A program made the translations under genes and the position numbers. A stretch of DNA of 64,000 bases from DASQHW01 sp038238245 (GTDB taxonomy: Bacteria > Actinomycetota > Acidimicrobiia > IMCC26256 > PALSA-610), in the NCBI GenBank assembly GCA_038238245.1, contig JBBRXX010000002.1, positions 141,688 to 205,687 of the forward strand, written 5' to 3'. Below are positions 16,184 to 25,052 of this stretch, one piece after another. Positions within the stretch are counted from its first letter, which is position 1. Each line of letters begins with the position of its first letter. The notes under the pieces were generated by a model, which worked only from the letters and a program-made list of their open reading frames with translations, was not told the DNA's origin and did not search any database.

Positions 16184-17122
16184 ATGTCAGAGCGCTCACG
16201 TTCGCTGCCGCGTCGTTCCTGCCTGTCGGTGCCGGGCTCGAGCGAGAAGATGCTCGCCAAGGCGCCCGGCCTCGGAGCCGACATGGTGTTCCTCGACCTC
16301 GAGGACGCGGTCGCGCCGCTCGAGAAGCCGGCGGCCCGGGCCAAGGTCGTCACGGCGATCAACGACCTCGACTGGGGCGACACCGTGCTGTGCGTCCGGG
16401 TCAACGCGTGGGACACCGAGTGGACGTACCGCGACGTCATCGAAGTCGTGGAAGGCGCGGGCGAGCGACTCGATGAGCTCATGCTGCCCAAGGTGCAGAA
16501 CGCCGGCGACGTGCAGGCGCTCGACATGCTCCTCACCCAGATCGAGAAGGTCACGGGCCGCCAGTCGCGTGTCGGTATCGAGGCCCAGATCGAGACCGCC
16601 CGCGGGATCATCAACGTCGAGGAGATCTGCGCGGCGTCCGATCGTTTGGAGACGATCATCCTCGGGCCGGTCGACATGTCCGCCTCGATGGAGATGCCGT
16701 CGTTGGCCGGCGGCCTCGACATTCCCGAGTACCCGGGCGACTACTTCCACTACGTGTTCGTGAAGATCCTGATGGCGGGCCGCGCCAACGGGCTGCAGGT
16801 GATCGACGGGCCGTATGTGAAGGTGCGCGACCCTGAAGGGTTCCGCGAGTTCTGCCGGCGCACCCAGATCCTCGGCTACGACGGCAAGTGGGCGTTGCAT
16901 CCGGACCAGGTGACGATCCTGAACGAGGTCTTCGGCATCAGCCAGGAGCGCTTCGACCGCGCGAAGGACATCCTCGAGGCCTACGAGAAGGCGACGACCG
17001 AAGGCGACCGCAAGGGCGCAGTGATGTTCGGCGACGAGATGATCGACGAGGCGTCGCGCAAGGTTGCCGAGAAGGTCGTCGCCCGGGGCGAACGCGCGGG
17101 CATGCGTCGCTCCGCCGACTGA
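16184..17122 (+). CDS. HpcH/HpaI aldolase-CitE family, malyl-CoA lyase-like
   Basis: A 312-residue TIM-barrel lyase of the CitE/malyl-CoA lyase group. Visible motifs are SCLSVPGSSEKML (CoA site), FLDLEDAVAPLEK with the metal-binding acid pair, GIEAQIETARGI with the second acidic ligand, and KWALHPDQV. In the ethylmalonyl-CoA pathway the homologue splits beta-methylmalyl-CoA to glyoxylate and propionyl-CoA, and malyl-CoA to acetyl-CoA and glyoxylate. That role is supported by the methylsuccinyl-CoA dehydrogenase-like gene 1.9 kb and the MaoC gene 8.6 kb downstream. Alternatives such as citramalyl-CoA lyase cannot be excluded. Confidence 0.85.
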   Translation: MSERSRSLPRRSCLSVPGSSEKMLAKAPGLGADMVFLDLEDAVAPLEKPAARAKVVTAINDLDWGDTVLCVRVNAWDTEWTYRDVIEVVEGAGERLDELMLPKVQNAGDVQALDMLLTQIEKVTGRQSRVGIEAQIETARGIINVEEICAASDRLETIILGPVDMSASMEMPSLAGGLDIPEYPGDYFHYVFVKILMAGRANGLQVIDGPYVKVRDPEGFREFCRRTQILGYDGKWALHPDQVTILNEVFGISQERFDRAKDILEAYEKATTEGDRKGAVMFGDEMIDEASRKVAEKVVARGERAGMRRSAD

Positions 17123-17156
17123 GGGAAATACGACCGGGAAGACGTCGCTCCGCCGG

Positions 17157-17162
17157 TACAGT
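17157..17162 (+). promoter_or_regulatory. -10 element of the MetRS leader transcript
   Basis: TACAGT, 8 nt before the GTG of the leader peptide at 17171, so transcription would begin at or just before that codon. No good -35 is visible. Confidence 0.5.
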
Positions 17163-17170
17163 CCACCCTC

Positions 17171-17218
17171 GTGAACACGGCGCGCACCCGAATGATGGAC
17201 CCCGCCACGGGGTCCTGA
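17171..17218 (+). CDS. Putative leader peptide of the MetRS gene with tandem Met codons
   Basis: A 15-codon frame, GTG to TGA, encoding (M/V)NTARTRMMDPATGS. Codons 8 and 9 are ATG ATG, placed directly before a strong hairpin, as expected for a sensor of charged Met-tRNA. Position relative to TACAGT predicts a leaderless start. No protein function is implied. Confidence 0.55.
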   Translation: MNTARTRMMDPATGS

Positions 17219-17253
17219 CGCGCCTTTTCGGACCCTGCCGCGTGCCGGGTCCG
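17197..17253 (+). promoter_or_regulatory. Putative ribosome-mediated attenuator upstream of metG
   Basis: Hairpin 1 has a perfect 8-bp stem, GGACCCCG (17197-17204) with CGGGGTCC (17208-17215), loop CCA; it overlaps the end of the leader peptide. Hairpin 2 has a 7-bp stem, CGGACCC (17229-17235) with GGGTCCG (17247-17253). The 3' arm of hairpin 1 can instead pair with the 5' arm of hairpin 2 (GGGTCC with GGACCC), giving the mutually exclusive 1:2, 2:3, 3:4 layout of classical attenuators. A ribosome stalled at the Met-Met codons would cover arm 1 and favour 2:3. Hairpin 2 is not followed by a U-run, so termination could be of the weak actinobacterial type. Confidence 0.6.
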
Positions 17254-17299
17254 TCCGTCCAATGGTCGTGCACCGACACCTGGCGTCGGAGGATGACCA

Positions 17300-18781
17300 A
17301 TGGACGATCTCCTACTCACGACGGCGCTGCCGTTCGTCAACGCCGCTCCGCACCTCGGGCACGCGCTCGAATACGTGCAGGCCGATGTCGTGGCGCGGCA
17401 CGCCCGCGCCCGGGGGCGTCCCGTGCGGTTCCTCACAGGCACCGACGAGCATGCGGTGAAGAACGTGCAGGCCGCGGCCCGCGCCGGCGTTCCGGTCGCG
17501 GCATTCGTGTCCGAGAACGCGCGGCGGTTCCGAAGCCTCGCCGACGCATTGCAGGTGTCGTACGACGATTTCATTCGCACGAGCGCAGACGCGCGTCACG
17601 CGCCGGTCGTTGCCGAGCTCTGGCGCCGCTGCTTGCGCGCCGGTGATCTGTACCGCGCCGAGTACCACGCCTCGTACTGCGCGGGGTGCGAGGAGTTCCG
17701 CGACGACCCGTGCCCGGAACATGACCGCCCGCTCGAGCTCGTCGAGGAGGAGAACTGGTTCTTCCGGCTCTCCGCCTACGCGGGGCAGCTGCGGACGCTG
17801 ATCGCGAGCGGCCGGTTGCGCATCGAGCCGGAGGCGCGGCGCAACGAGGTGCTCGGCTTCCTCGCCGGCGACGTCCGCGACATCAGCGTGTCGCGCCCGC
17901 GCGGCCGCGTGGGGGACTGGGGCATCCCGGTTCCCGGTGATCCCGAGCAGCTCGTCTACGTATGGTTCGACGCGCTGGCGAGCTACGTGAGCGCGCCGGG
18001 CCTCGACGGCTGGACGAACGGCGCCGAACGCCGCCACGTGATCGGCAAGGGCATCCTGCGCTTTCACGCGGTGATCTGGCCGGCGCTGCTGCTCGCGGCC
18101 GGATTGCCGCTTCCGGACGTGCTGCTCGTGCACGACTACGTGACGATCGGCGGCCGGAAGATCGGCAAGTCGCTCGGCAACGCGGTCGACCCGACGGCGT
18201 TGGTCGAGCGCTACGGCGCCGACGCGGTCCGGTGGTGGTGCGCATGCGACGTCGCGCGGATCGGCGAGACCAGCTTTTCGGAGCGGCGCCTCATCGAGAC
18301 GGTGAACCGCGACCTCGCCCATGGCGTCGGCAATCTCGTGCAGCGGGTGGTCGCCCTGGCCGCCGCCGACGGCGTGAACGGCGCGATCCCGGGCCGCGAC
18401 GCCGCGAAAACGGTCGGACTCACCACCGCTGCGGGCTGCTCCGCAGCCGTCCCGGGCCGCGAGTCCTCGGCGCTCTTGCAGTCGTGCCGCGCAACTTCCC
18501 GTGCGGTCGACGACGCGGTCGACGTCCTCGATCTGCGACGCGCGTGCGGGGCAATCGTCGGGCTCGTCGCCGACACCAATCGATACGTGGAGGAGACGAC
18601 GCCGTGGAAGCTGTCTCCCGGCCCGCGCCGAGCAGTGCTGGCCGCGCTGTTGCACGCGACCAGCACCGTCATCGACGAACTTTGGCCCTTCGTCCCAGGC
18701 CTGGCGACACGCGCCGCTGTGCGACTGCAGCGTCTCCAGCCCGGACCGCCCCTTGTGCCCCGATTGGGCGGGGCCGAGTAG
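17300..18781 (+). CDS. metG: Methionyl-tRNA synthetase (short form)
   Basis: Charges tRNA-Met with methionine; class I synthetase of 493 residues, shorter than most MetRSs. The HIGH motif is HLGH (residues 18-21) in PFVNAAPHLGHA, and the KMSKS motif is KIGKS (287-291) in GGRKIGKSLGN. GTDEHAVKN, the zinc-knuckle-like YCAGCEEFRDDPCPEH and WFDALASYVSA are typical MetRS segments. The ATG at 17300 has GGAGG 7 nt upstream. The shortened length and the substituted signature leave open that it is a second MetRS paralogue. A leader with tandem Met codons precedes it. Confidence 0.88.
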   Translation: MDDLLLTTALPFVNAAPHLGHALEYVQADVVARHARARGRPVRFLTGTDEHAVKNVQAAARAGVPVAAFVSENARRFRSLADALQVSYDDFIRTSADARHAPVVAELWRRCLRAGDLYRAEYHASYCAGCEEFRDDPCPEHDRPLELVEEENWFFRLSAYAGQLRTLIASGRLRIEPEARRNEVLGFLAGDVRDISVSRPRGRVGDWGIPVPGDPEQLVYVWFDALASYVSAPGLDGWTNGAERRHVIGKGILRFHAVIWPALLLAAGLPLPDVLLVHDYVTIGGRKIGKSLGNAVDPTALVERYGADAVRWWCACDVARIGETSFSERRLIETVNRDLAHGVGNLVQRVVALAAADGVNGAIPGRDAAKTVGLTTAAGCSAAVPGRESSALLQSCRATSRAVDDAVDVLDLRRACGAIVGLVADTNRYVEETTPWKLSPGPRRAVLAALLHATSTVIDELWPFVPGLATRAAVRLQRLQPGPPLVPRLGGAE

Positions 18782-18785
18782 TGGA

Positions 18786-18983
18786 CTACCGCTTCGCGGC
18801 GGTGGTCTTCCCCTTGCTCCGGACGACGAAGAAGCCGGCCAGCGCAGCGATTGCGAGGATGGATGCGAGAACGATCATGAGAACTCCCTCTTCTCTCCGC
18901 ATGAGGCGCGCGAGCAGGCGCTCACGAGCACGTGTCATGTCCATCGGCACGCCGCGGCGGGAGAGAATAGGGTCAATCCGCAT
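18786..18983 (-). CDS. Small single-pass membrane protein, unknown
   Basis: A frame of 65 residues or, from the inner ATG at 18944, 52. The basic N-terminal half (MTRARERLLARLMRREEG) is followed by one membrane helix (VLMIVLASILAIAALAGFFVV) and a short basic tail. It follows the acyl-CoA dehydrogenase stop by 16 nt in the same direction. No family is recognised; the composition fits a real small membrane protein better than a chance frame, but support is thin. Confidence 0.45.
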   Translation of the reverse strand: MRIDPILSRRGVPMDMTRARERLLARLMRREEGVLMIVLASILAIAALAGFFVVRSKGKTTAAKR

Positions 18984-18999
18984 ATTTTGGGGAGGATCG

Positions 19000-20646
19000 T
19001 CAGGCCGGAGCTCCCGCGGCCTGCTCGGCCAGCCGGCGGGCGATCACCCGCAGGCAGAGGGTCTCGTCGGCGCCCTCGAAGATCGACAGCACCCGGGCGT
19101 CGACGAAGAACCGCGAGACCGGGAATTCCTCGGCGTAGCCCATGCCGCCGTGGAGCTGCATCGCCTCCCGGGTGACCCACTCGGCGGCCCGGCACACGTA
19201 TGCCTTGACCATCGAGGCCTCGAGCGTGCCCTCGCCGGCCGCCATCTTGCGGGCGACGTCATAGGAGAACTGCCGGCCGGCCTGGATCAGCGCCGCCATT
19301 CGGGCCAACTTGGCCTTCGAGAGCTGGTATTCGAAGACGGGCTTGCCGAACACCTTGCGCTCCTGCGCGTACGCCAGGCCCGCCTCGAAGGCGGCTTGCA
19401 TCAGCCCGACGGCCCGCGCCGCGGTCTGGAGGCGCCCGTTCTCGAAGCCCGCCATCTGCAGGTAGAACCCACGGCCGAGGCCGGCCTCGCCGCCGATCAG
19501 GTTCCCGGCGGGCACGAACCAGTTGTCGAAGGCGACCTCGTAGGAGTGCATGCCGCGGTAGCCGATCGTGTCGATCGCGCGGCCTTCCATCTTCCCGCCC
19601 CGCCCGTCCTCGAACGCGAACGAGTGGCCTTCGGCCTGGGGCTTCTCGACGATGAGCACGGAAAGGCCGCGATGTCCCTTCGTGCGGTCGGGGTCGGTGC
19701 GCGCCAACAGCATCAGCACGTTGGCGCGGCCCGCGAACGTCGCCCACGTCTTCACGCCGTTGACCACCCACCCGCCGTCGCTCGCGGTCGCGGTCGCCTT
19801 CACACCTGCGACGTCCGAGCCGAAGTCGGGCTCCGTGACCATGATGCCGACCATCACCTCGCCGCTCGCGATGCGGGGGAGCCAGGACCGTTTCTGTTCC
19901 TCGGTGCCACCCGCGACCAGGGCGCGCGTGAGGATCTCGGGCCGCGTCACCAGCGAGCCGCCGATGCCGAGCGACCCTCGCGACAGCTCCTCGGTCGCGA
20001 CGACCATGCCGATGTAGTCGGACTCGCCGCCGGTCGCGAACCCGTCGTACTCCTCGGGTACCGACAGGCCGAACCCGCCGATCTCGGCGAGCCCGGTGAT
20101 GATGTCCTCGGGAACGTCGCCGTTCGTGCGGTGCACGTGCTCGGCCGCGGGCCGGATCTTGTCCTCGGCAAAGCGGCGGAACGTGTCGGCAACGAGCTCG
20201 AAGTCGTCGGAGAGGTGCGAGGGGCCGGAGCCGTGCTTGGCGCACTGGTCGGCCAGGGCTTCAAGGAACGCGGGAGCCCGGTGGGCCATCACGAAGTCGT
20301 GCGCGGGGGAGAGGTCCGCGGGATCGACGCCCCAGACCTCGTCTCGGCCCGCGATCCGGGTCGCGAGATCCGCGTATGCGTCGGCGACGTACGCCCGGGC
20401 GAGCATCGACTCGACCTCGCCGTGCTCGGCATAGGCGCACATCACGCGTGACGCCTCGACCGCCGCGGCCGCGTGGGCCAGGTCGTACGCCACGACTTGG
20501 TGCTCGTCGAGCTTGGCGACCGAGACCTTGCCGTCGACCGCCGTGGCGGATGCGAGATGCCGCGCCGCGCCGTCGACGGCGCCGCCCGCGAGCGCGACAG
20601 CGCGCGCGGCCGCGGCGAGCTGGTCTGCGTCCGATGGGCTGGTCAT
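19000..20646 (-). CDS. mcd: Acyl-CoA dehydrogenase with N-terminal extension, (2S)-methylsuccinyl-CoA dehydrogenase-like
   Basis: A 548-residue flavoenzyme. The last ~390 residues are a standard acyl-CoA dehydrogenase (SVPEEYDGFATGG, MVTEPDFGSDVA, NGVKTWATFAGRANV, ERKVFGKPVFEYQ and MQLHGGMGYAEEFPVSR), and the first ~150 are an extra helical domain also found in methylsuccinyl-CoA dehydrogenases. That enzyme makes mesaconyl-CoA in the ethylmalonyl-CoA pathway; the malyl-CoA-lyase-like and MaoC genes nearby support the assignment. The family match is firm, the substrate inferred. ATG 20646 follows minus-strand TAACGT by 6 nt, predicting a leaderless message. Confidence 0.82.
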   Translation of the reverse strand: MTSPSDADQLAAAARAVALAGGAVDGAARHLASATAVDGKVSVAKLDEHQVVAYDLAHAAAAVEASRVMCAYAEHGEVESMLARAYVADAYADLATRIAGRDEVWGVDPADLSPAHDFVMAHRAPAFLEALADQCAKHGSGPSHLSDDFELVADTFRRFAEDKIRPAAEHVHRTNGDVPEDIITGLAEIGGFGLSVPEEYDGFATGGESDYIGMVVATEELSRGSLGIGGSLVTRPEILTRALVAGGTEEQKRSWLPRIASGEVMVGIMVTEPDFGSDVAGVKATATASDGGWVVNGVKTWATFAGRANVLMLLARTDPDRTKGHRGLSVLIVEKPQAEGHSFAFEDGRGGKMEGRAIDTIGYRGMHSYEVAFDNWFVPAGNLIGGEAGLGRGFYLQMAGFENGRLQTAARAVGLMQAAFEAGLAYAQERKVFGKPVFEYQLSKAKLARMAALIQAGRQFSYDVARKMAAGEGTLEASMVKAYVCRAAEWVTREAMQLHGGMGYAEEFPVSRFFVDARVLSIFEGADETLCLRVIARRLAEQAAGAPA

Positions 20647-20652
20647 CGCCGC

Positions 20653-20658
20653 ACGTTA
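20653..20658 (-). promoter_or_regulatory. -10 element of the mcd-like gene
   Basis: TAACGT on the minus strand, 6 nt before the ATG at 20646; predicted leaderless. Confidence 0.45.
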
Positions 20659-20683
20659 GAGCCCGCCACGAGAACGGCGCGAA

Positions 20684-21844
20684 TCAACTGTGCGGTGGGG
20701 AGCCCGAAGTCATCGGCACGGGGTGCACCGTCTTCGGCGTCGTCGCGGGCGGCTTCGCGGTCGTCGGCGTCGGCGCGGCGGTCGCGGGTGGCGTCGTGAC
20801 GCTCGTGATCGGTGGGCTCGTTCCGCGGTACGTGTAACGCGGGCGTGGCGGGCTCGCGTAGCCCGGCACATTCTCGCCGCTCCCGGGTGCAAGCGACCAC
20901 TCGATCGGGTGGGCGGTGTCCGCCTGCTTGTTGAGGTGCCAGCGGGCGTCGACGAGCCGGAACACCGCGCGGCCGAGGTACTCCGCGCCGCTCGGCGTGA
21001 AGTGCACGCCGTCACCGATGCGTGCGGTGATCGCGACGCCCTTCTCGTCGAGGATCGTGCGCGAATACGAACCGTCGGGACCTTGGAACATGCGATAAGT
21101 GTCGACGAACACGACATCGGGGCTGCGCTTCTTCGCCTCGTCCTGGGCGACCTTGTCGATCTTCACGGCGGCGCTGTCCGTGCTTGTGGTGCCGAGCGTC
21201 GGGGCGCCGAGCCAGAACACGGTGCGGTGTGTCGTGCCCACGAACAGATCCATGAGTCGGGCAACCTTGAAGCGATACACCAGCTCCCAGTCCGGCGTGC
21301 CGTCGTGATTCGTATCGACGTTGTTGACGACCGACGTGTCGTTCGTGCCGATCATGAACACCGCGGCTTCCGGATTCGCGCTGGCCATCTGCTCGGTGGC
21401 GCGGCCGTACCAATCGCGGACGTCGTTGCTCCAGAGCCCGCTCGACACCCTGTAGTCGATCTCCGTCGAGACCACGCCGGTCGCGCCGAGCAGGTCGCCG
21501 AGCGCCGGACCGAACGAGCCTGCGAGAGAGTCACCGCCGACCCAGAGGCGCAGCGGGTGGGCGTGGTCCAGGGCGCGTACCGGCGCGCGCTTGTTGGCGG
21601 CCGCGACCTCGGGCAGCTCCTTCGCGGGGCCGAGCGGCGATGTCGGCTGCGCGCCGGCCCGGGCCTTGGCCGGCGCGTCGTCGTTGTTGAGTGCGTACGC
21701 GCCGACCGCGATTGCCGCCGCGACGAGCACCACGAGGACCCCCGCAACCGCCGCGCGCGTGTTGTGGCGGCGGCGAGTGTCGAGGCGCGCGCGACGGGTC
21801 TCGTCGGGATGGGGGTCGGTGCCGGCCGGGTCGGTGTCGGTCAT
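20684..21844 (-). CDS. Membrane-anchored SGNH/GDSL-type hydrolase (DUF459-like)
   Basis: A 386-residue protein. A basic cytoplasmic N-terminus (RARLDTRRRHNTR) precedes one membrane helix (AAVAGVLVVLVAAAIAVGAYAL, ~residues 31-52), so the enzyme faces outward. The SGNH domain shows nucleophile block WVGGDSLAGSFG, the oxyanion Asn in MIGTNDTS, and the catalytic Asp/His pair in GDGVHFTPSGAEYLG. The last ~70 residues are a Pro/Thr-rich low-complexity tail. The family acts on carbohydrate or lipid esters of the cell envelope; its true substrate is not known. It lies 56 nt after the ABC exporter gene in the same direction. Confidence 0.82.
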   Translation of the reverse strand: MTDTDPAGTDPHPDETRRARLDTRRRHNTRAAVAGVLVVLVAAAIAVGAYALNNDDAPAKARAGAQPTSPLGPAKELPEVAAANKRAPVRALDHAHPLRLWVGGDSLAGSFGPALGDLLGATGVVSTEIDYRVSSGLWSNDVRDWYGRATEQMASANPEAAVFMIGTNDTSVVNNVDTNHDGTPDWELVYRFKVARLMDLFVGTTHRTVFWLGAPTLGTTSTDSAAVKIDKVAQDEAKKRSPDVVFVDTYRMFQGPDGSYSRTILDEKGVAITARIGDGVHFTPSGAEYLGRAVFRLVDARWHLNKQADTAHPIEWSLAPGSGENVPGYASPPRPRYTYRGTSPPITSVTTPPATAAPTPTTAKPPATTPKTVHPVPMTSGSPPHS

Positions 21845-21900
21845 CGCGGAGTCCGCGGGATCGTAGTTGTCGTCACCGCGGGTTTGCCGACGGCCCCCGG

Positions 21901-23796
21901 TCAGGCGGTTCTCGGAGTGTCGGTCGCGGTCTCGTCGTCGCCCGAGCGGCCCCGCTGCGTGCGGTACAGCTCGGCGTACAGGCCGCCGCGAGCGAGCAGC
22001 TCCGCGTGTGAACCGGATTCGACGATACGACCGCCGTCGACGACAAGGATGCGATCGGCATCCACGATCGTCGACAGCCGGTGCGCGATGACGATGGCCG
22101 TGCGTCCGCGCAACGCCTCGTCGAATGCCCGCTGGATCGCGACCTCCGACTCCGAGTCGAGGTGTGAAGTCGCTTCGTCGAGGATGACGATCTTCGGGTT
22201 CTTGAGCAACAAGCGCGCGATTGCCAGCCGTTGCTTCTCACCGCCCGACATCCGGTAACCGCGCTCACCGACGACAGTCTCGAGGCCGTCGGGAAGCGAC
22301 GCGACGAGCTCCCAGATGCGGGCGCGGCGGAGCGCCTGCTCCAGCTCGTCGTCGGTGGCGTTCGGCTGCGCGAACCGAAGGTTGGCGCGGATCGTGTCGT
22401 GGAAGAGGTGCGGGTCCTGCGGCACCAACCCGATCGCCGCATGCAGCGACTCGAGGGTCAGCTCGCGCACGTCGTGCCCGTCGACGCGCACCGCGCCCTG
22501 GACGGTTTCGTTGACGCGGGGCACGAGCATCGCAATCGTGGTCTTGCCCGCACCCGACGGTCCGACGAGCGCGACGGTGTCTCCCGGTTCCACGACCAAC
22601 GAGAGGTCGCGCAGGATCCAGTCGCTCGGTTCGTCGCCGCCGGGCGTACCGGGCGCCTCCAGCGATTCCAATGACACGTCGCGCCCCGGCGGATGCCGGA
22701 ACCAGACGTGGTCGAGCTCGATGCGACCGCGGGGCTCGACGAGCGCCACGGCGTCGGGCCGATCGGCGATGGCGGCCGGGAAGTCGAGCACCTCGAAGAC
22801 GCGTTCGAACGACACGAGCGCGGTGAGGACGTCGACCCGCGAGTTCGTGAGCTGAGCGAGTGGTTGATAGATCTGCGCCACGTACAAGACGAACGCCGAG
22901 AGGGTCCCGACCGTGATGGTGCCGGAGATCGCGAGGTCGCCCCCGATCCAGAACACGATCGCGGTGCCGATCGCTGTCACCAGCCCGAGCGCGATGAACA
23001 GCACCCGGCTGTACATCGCGGTGGTGACGCCGACGTCCCGCACGTTTGCGGCACGCGTCGCGAACTCGTCCCGCTCGCGATCGGGACGACCGAAGAGCTT
23101 GGCGAGCATCGCGCCGGCGACGTTGAAGCGCTCGGCGGTGATGGTGTTCATCTCCGCGTTCTGTTGCATGCCGATGCGTGCGAGTCGCTGGATGCGAGGC
23201 CCGAGCCACCGCGCGGGGTAGATGAAGGCGGGCAGCGCGACAAGGGTCAGCAGCGTGACGCGCCAGTCGAGCCGGAACATGATCGCAAGCGTCACGACGA
23301 GCTGGATGAAGTTCTGGAGCACCGTGCCGAGCGTGCTGGTGACGGCTTGCTGCGCGCCGATGACGTCGCTGTTCAGCCGCGACTGCAGGGAACCGGTCTG
23401 CGTGCGAGTGAAGAACGCGATCGGCATCCGCTGCACATGGTCGAACAGCGCGACCCGCAGGTCGTAGATGAGGCCCTCACCGATGCGTGCCGAGTAGTAC
23501 CGCTGGACCAGCGAGAGCACGCCGTTGGCGAGCGCGAGCGCGACCGCGCCCAACGCGATCCACATCACGAGCCTTCGGTCGTGGTGCGGAATCGCGGTGT
23601 CGAGCAGGCTCTTCAGCAGCAACGGGGAGACCGCGGTGGCGACCGAACCGGCGATGACGGTGGCGACGAATGCGATCAGCTGCCTCGTGTACGGCCGGAT
23701 GTAGCGCAAGACGCGCCGCATGACCGCGCGGTCGATCCGGTGCTGGGCGAGCGTCTCGTCGCGCCGGAACCCCATCATCGTGCGGTGATCCATCAT
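21901..23796 (-). CDS. ABC exporter, fused membrane and ATPase domains (MsbA/lipid-A type fold)
   Basis: A 631-residue half-transporter: six membrane helices in residues ~35-330, then an ATPase domain with Walker A GPSGAGKTT, signature MSGGEKQRLAIAR and Walker B IVILDEATSHLD with the catalytic Glu present, plus the H-loop AHRLST. It should work as a homodimer, exporting a lipid, peptide or drug. The first ATGs (MMDHRTMMGF) give several possible starts; the outermost is used. The GDSL hydrolase follows, suggesting an envelope-related substrate. Confidence 0.9.
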   Translation of the reverse strand: MMDHRTMMGFRRDETLAQHRIDRAVMRRVLRYIRPYTRQLIAFVATVIAGSVATAVSPLLLKSLLDTAIPHHDRRLVMWIALGAVALALANGVLSLVQRYYSARIGEGLIYDLRVALFDHVQRMPIAFFTRTQTGSLQSRLNSDVIGAQQAVTSTLGTVLQNFIQLVVTLAIMFRLDWRVTLLTLVALPAFIYPARWLGPRIQRLARIGMQQNAEMNTITAERFNVAGAMLAKLFGRPDRERDEFATRAANVRDVGVTTAMYSRVLFIALGLVTAIGTAIVFWIGGDLAISGTITVGTLSAFVLYVAQIYQPLAQLTNSRVDVLTALVSFERVFEVLDFPAAIADRPDAVALVEPRGRIELDHVWFRHPPGRDVSLESLEAPGTPGGDEPSDWILRDLSLVVEPGDTVALVGPSGAGKTTIAMLVPRVNETVQGAVRVDGHDVRELTLESLHAAIGLVPQDPHLFHDTIRANLRFAQPNATDDELEQALRRARIWELVASLPDGLETVVGERGYRMSGGEKQRLAIARLLLKNPKIVILDEATSHLDSESEVAIQRAFDEALRGRTAIVIAHRLSTIVDADRILVVDGGRIVESGSHAELLARGGLYAELYRTQRGRSGDDETATDTPRTA

Positions 23797-23843
23797 CCGG
23801 AGGCCGAGGGTACCGGCCCGGTGCAGCGACCCAAGCCCCCTTC

Positions 23844-23849
23844 TAGGCT
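23844..23849 (+). promoter_or_regulatory. -10 element of the acyl-CoA dehydrogenase gene
   Basis: TAGGCT, 6 nt before ATG 23856; predicted leaderless. Confidence 0.5.
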
Positions 23850-23855
23850 CCCGAC

Positions 23856-25013
23856 ATGAGCCCGACCGTCACTGATCCGGACGTCCGGCGCGAGCTCGTC
23901 GAGACGGTTCGCCGCTTCGTCGCCCGCGAGGTCGTTCCCGTCGCGTCCGAGATGGAGCACGCGGACACGTATCCGGAGCGCATCGTGGCGCAGATGAAAG
24001 AGCTCGGCCTGTTCGGCATCACGATCCCGAACGAGTACGGCGGCCTCGGTCTCGACTTGCTCACCTACATCGGTGTCGTCGAGGAGCTTGCGTACGGCTG
24101 GATGTCGCTGTCGGGCATCGTGAACACCCACACGATCGCCGCGCATCTCATTGCGCACCACGGCACCGAGGTGCAGAAACAGCGCTGGCTCCCGCGTCTC
24201 GCAACCGGGGAGATCCGGGGTTGTCTGTCGCTCTCCGAAGCCGATTCGGGAAGCGACACGCGGAACATCGCGTGCCGCGCCGTGCGGGACGGTGAGGAAT
24301 ACGTGATCACCGGCACGAAGATGTGGGTGACCAACGGCGAGCGGGCGGGGATCGTCGCCCTCGCGGCGCGTACCGAAGAAGGCATCTCGTGCTTCGTCGT
24401 GGAAAAGGAGCCCGGCGAGAAGTTCGGCGGTATCACAGTGAGCCGCAACATCGGCAAGCTCGGATACAAGGGCATCGAAACGGTGGAGATGCAGTATGAC
24501 GGTCACCGCATGCCCGCGGACACGATGCTCGGCGATCCCGGACGTGGGCTCTCCTACATTCTCGGCGCGCTCGAGGTCGGCCGCATCAACATCGCGGCGC
24601 GCGCCGTGGGCGTGGCACGCGCCGCGTTCGATGCTGCGCTGACCTACGCACAAGAGCGTCGGACGATGGGCAAGGCCATCGGCGAGCACCAGGCCATCCA
24701 GCTGAAGCTCGCCGACATGGCGACGAAGCTCGAAGCTGCCCGCCTGCTCACGAAGTCGGCGGCCGAGCGGAAACAGTCCGGCGAACGTGCCGATGTGGAG
24801 GCCGGTATGGCGAAGCTGTTCGCGAGCGAGGCGGCGTTCGAGATCGCCACCGACGCGATGCGCATTCACGGCGGCGTCGGCTACACGACCGAGCTTCCGG
24901 TCGAGCGCTACTACCGCGACGCGCCGTTGATGATCATCGGCGAGGGCACCAACGAGATCCAGCGTCTCGTGATCGCGCGCGGCTTGCTCGCGCGCGCCGC
25001 CGCGAGGCAATAG
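23856..25013 (+). CDS. Acyl-CoA dehydrogenase, short/branched-chain type
   Basis: A 385-residue FAD enzyme introducing an alpha,beta double bond into acyl-CoA. FAD and substrate segments SLSEADSGSDTRN, ITGTKMWVTNGERA and the C-terminal catalytic region MRIHGGVGYTTELPVERYYRD, IIGEGTNEIQRLVIA are all present; the catalytic base is probably Glu363 in GEGTNEI. Substrate chain length cannot be determined. It is monocistronic on this strand: a divergent ABC gene lies upstream and hairpins follow 40 nt after the stop. Confidence 0.92.
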   Translation: MSPTVTDPDVRRELVETVRRFVAREVVPVASEMEHADTYPERIVAQMKELGLFGITIPNEYGGLGLDLLTYIGVVEELAYGWMSLSGIVNTHTIAAHLIAHHGTEVQKQRWLPRLATGEIRGCLSLSEADSGSDTRNIACRAVRDGEEYVITGTKMWVTNGERAGIVALAARTEEGISCFVVEKEPGEKFGGITVSRNIGKLGYKGIETVEMQYDGHRMPADTMLGDPGRGLSYILGALEVGRINIAARAVGVARAAFDAALTYAQERRTMGKAIGEHQAIQLKLADMATKLEAARLLTKSAAERKQSGERADVEAGMAKLFASEAAFEIATDAMRIHGGVGYTTELPVERYYRDAPLMIIGEGTNEIQRLVIARGLLARAAARQ

Positions 25014-25052
25014 GCCCGGCCGATCAGCTCGCTGTAGTGGGCAACGTTCTCC

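Noticed and set aside
22693..23859. ~390-codon frame antisense to the ABC exporter
   Set aside because: Glu/Arg/Asp-rich shadow with no motif.
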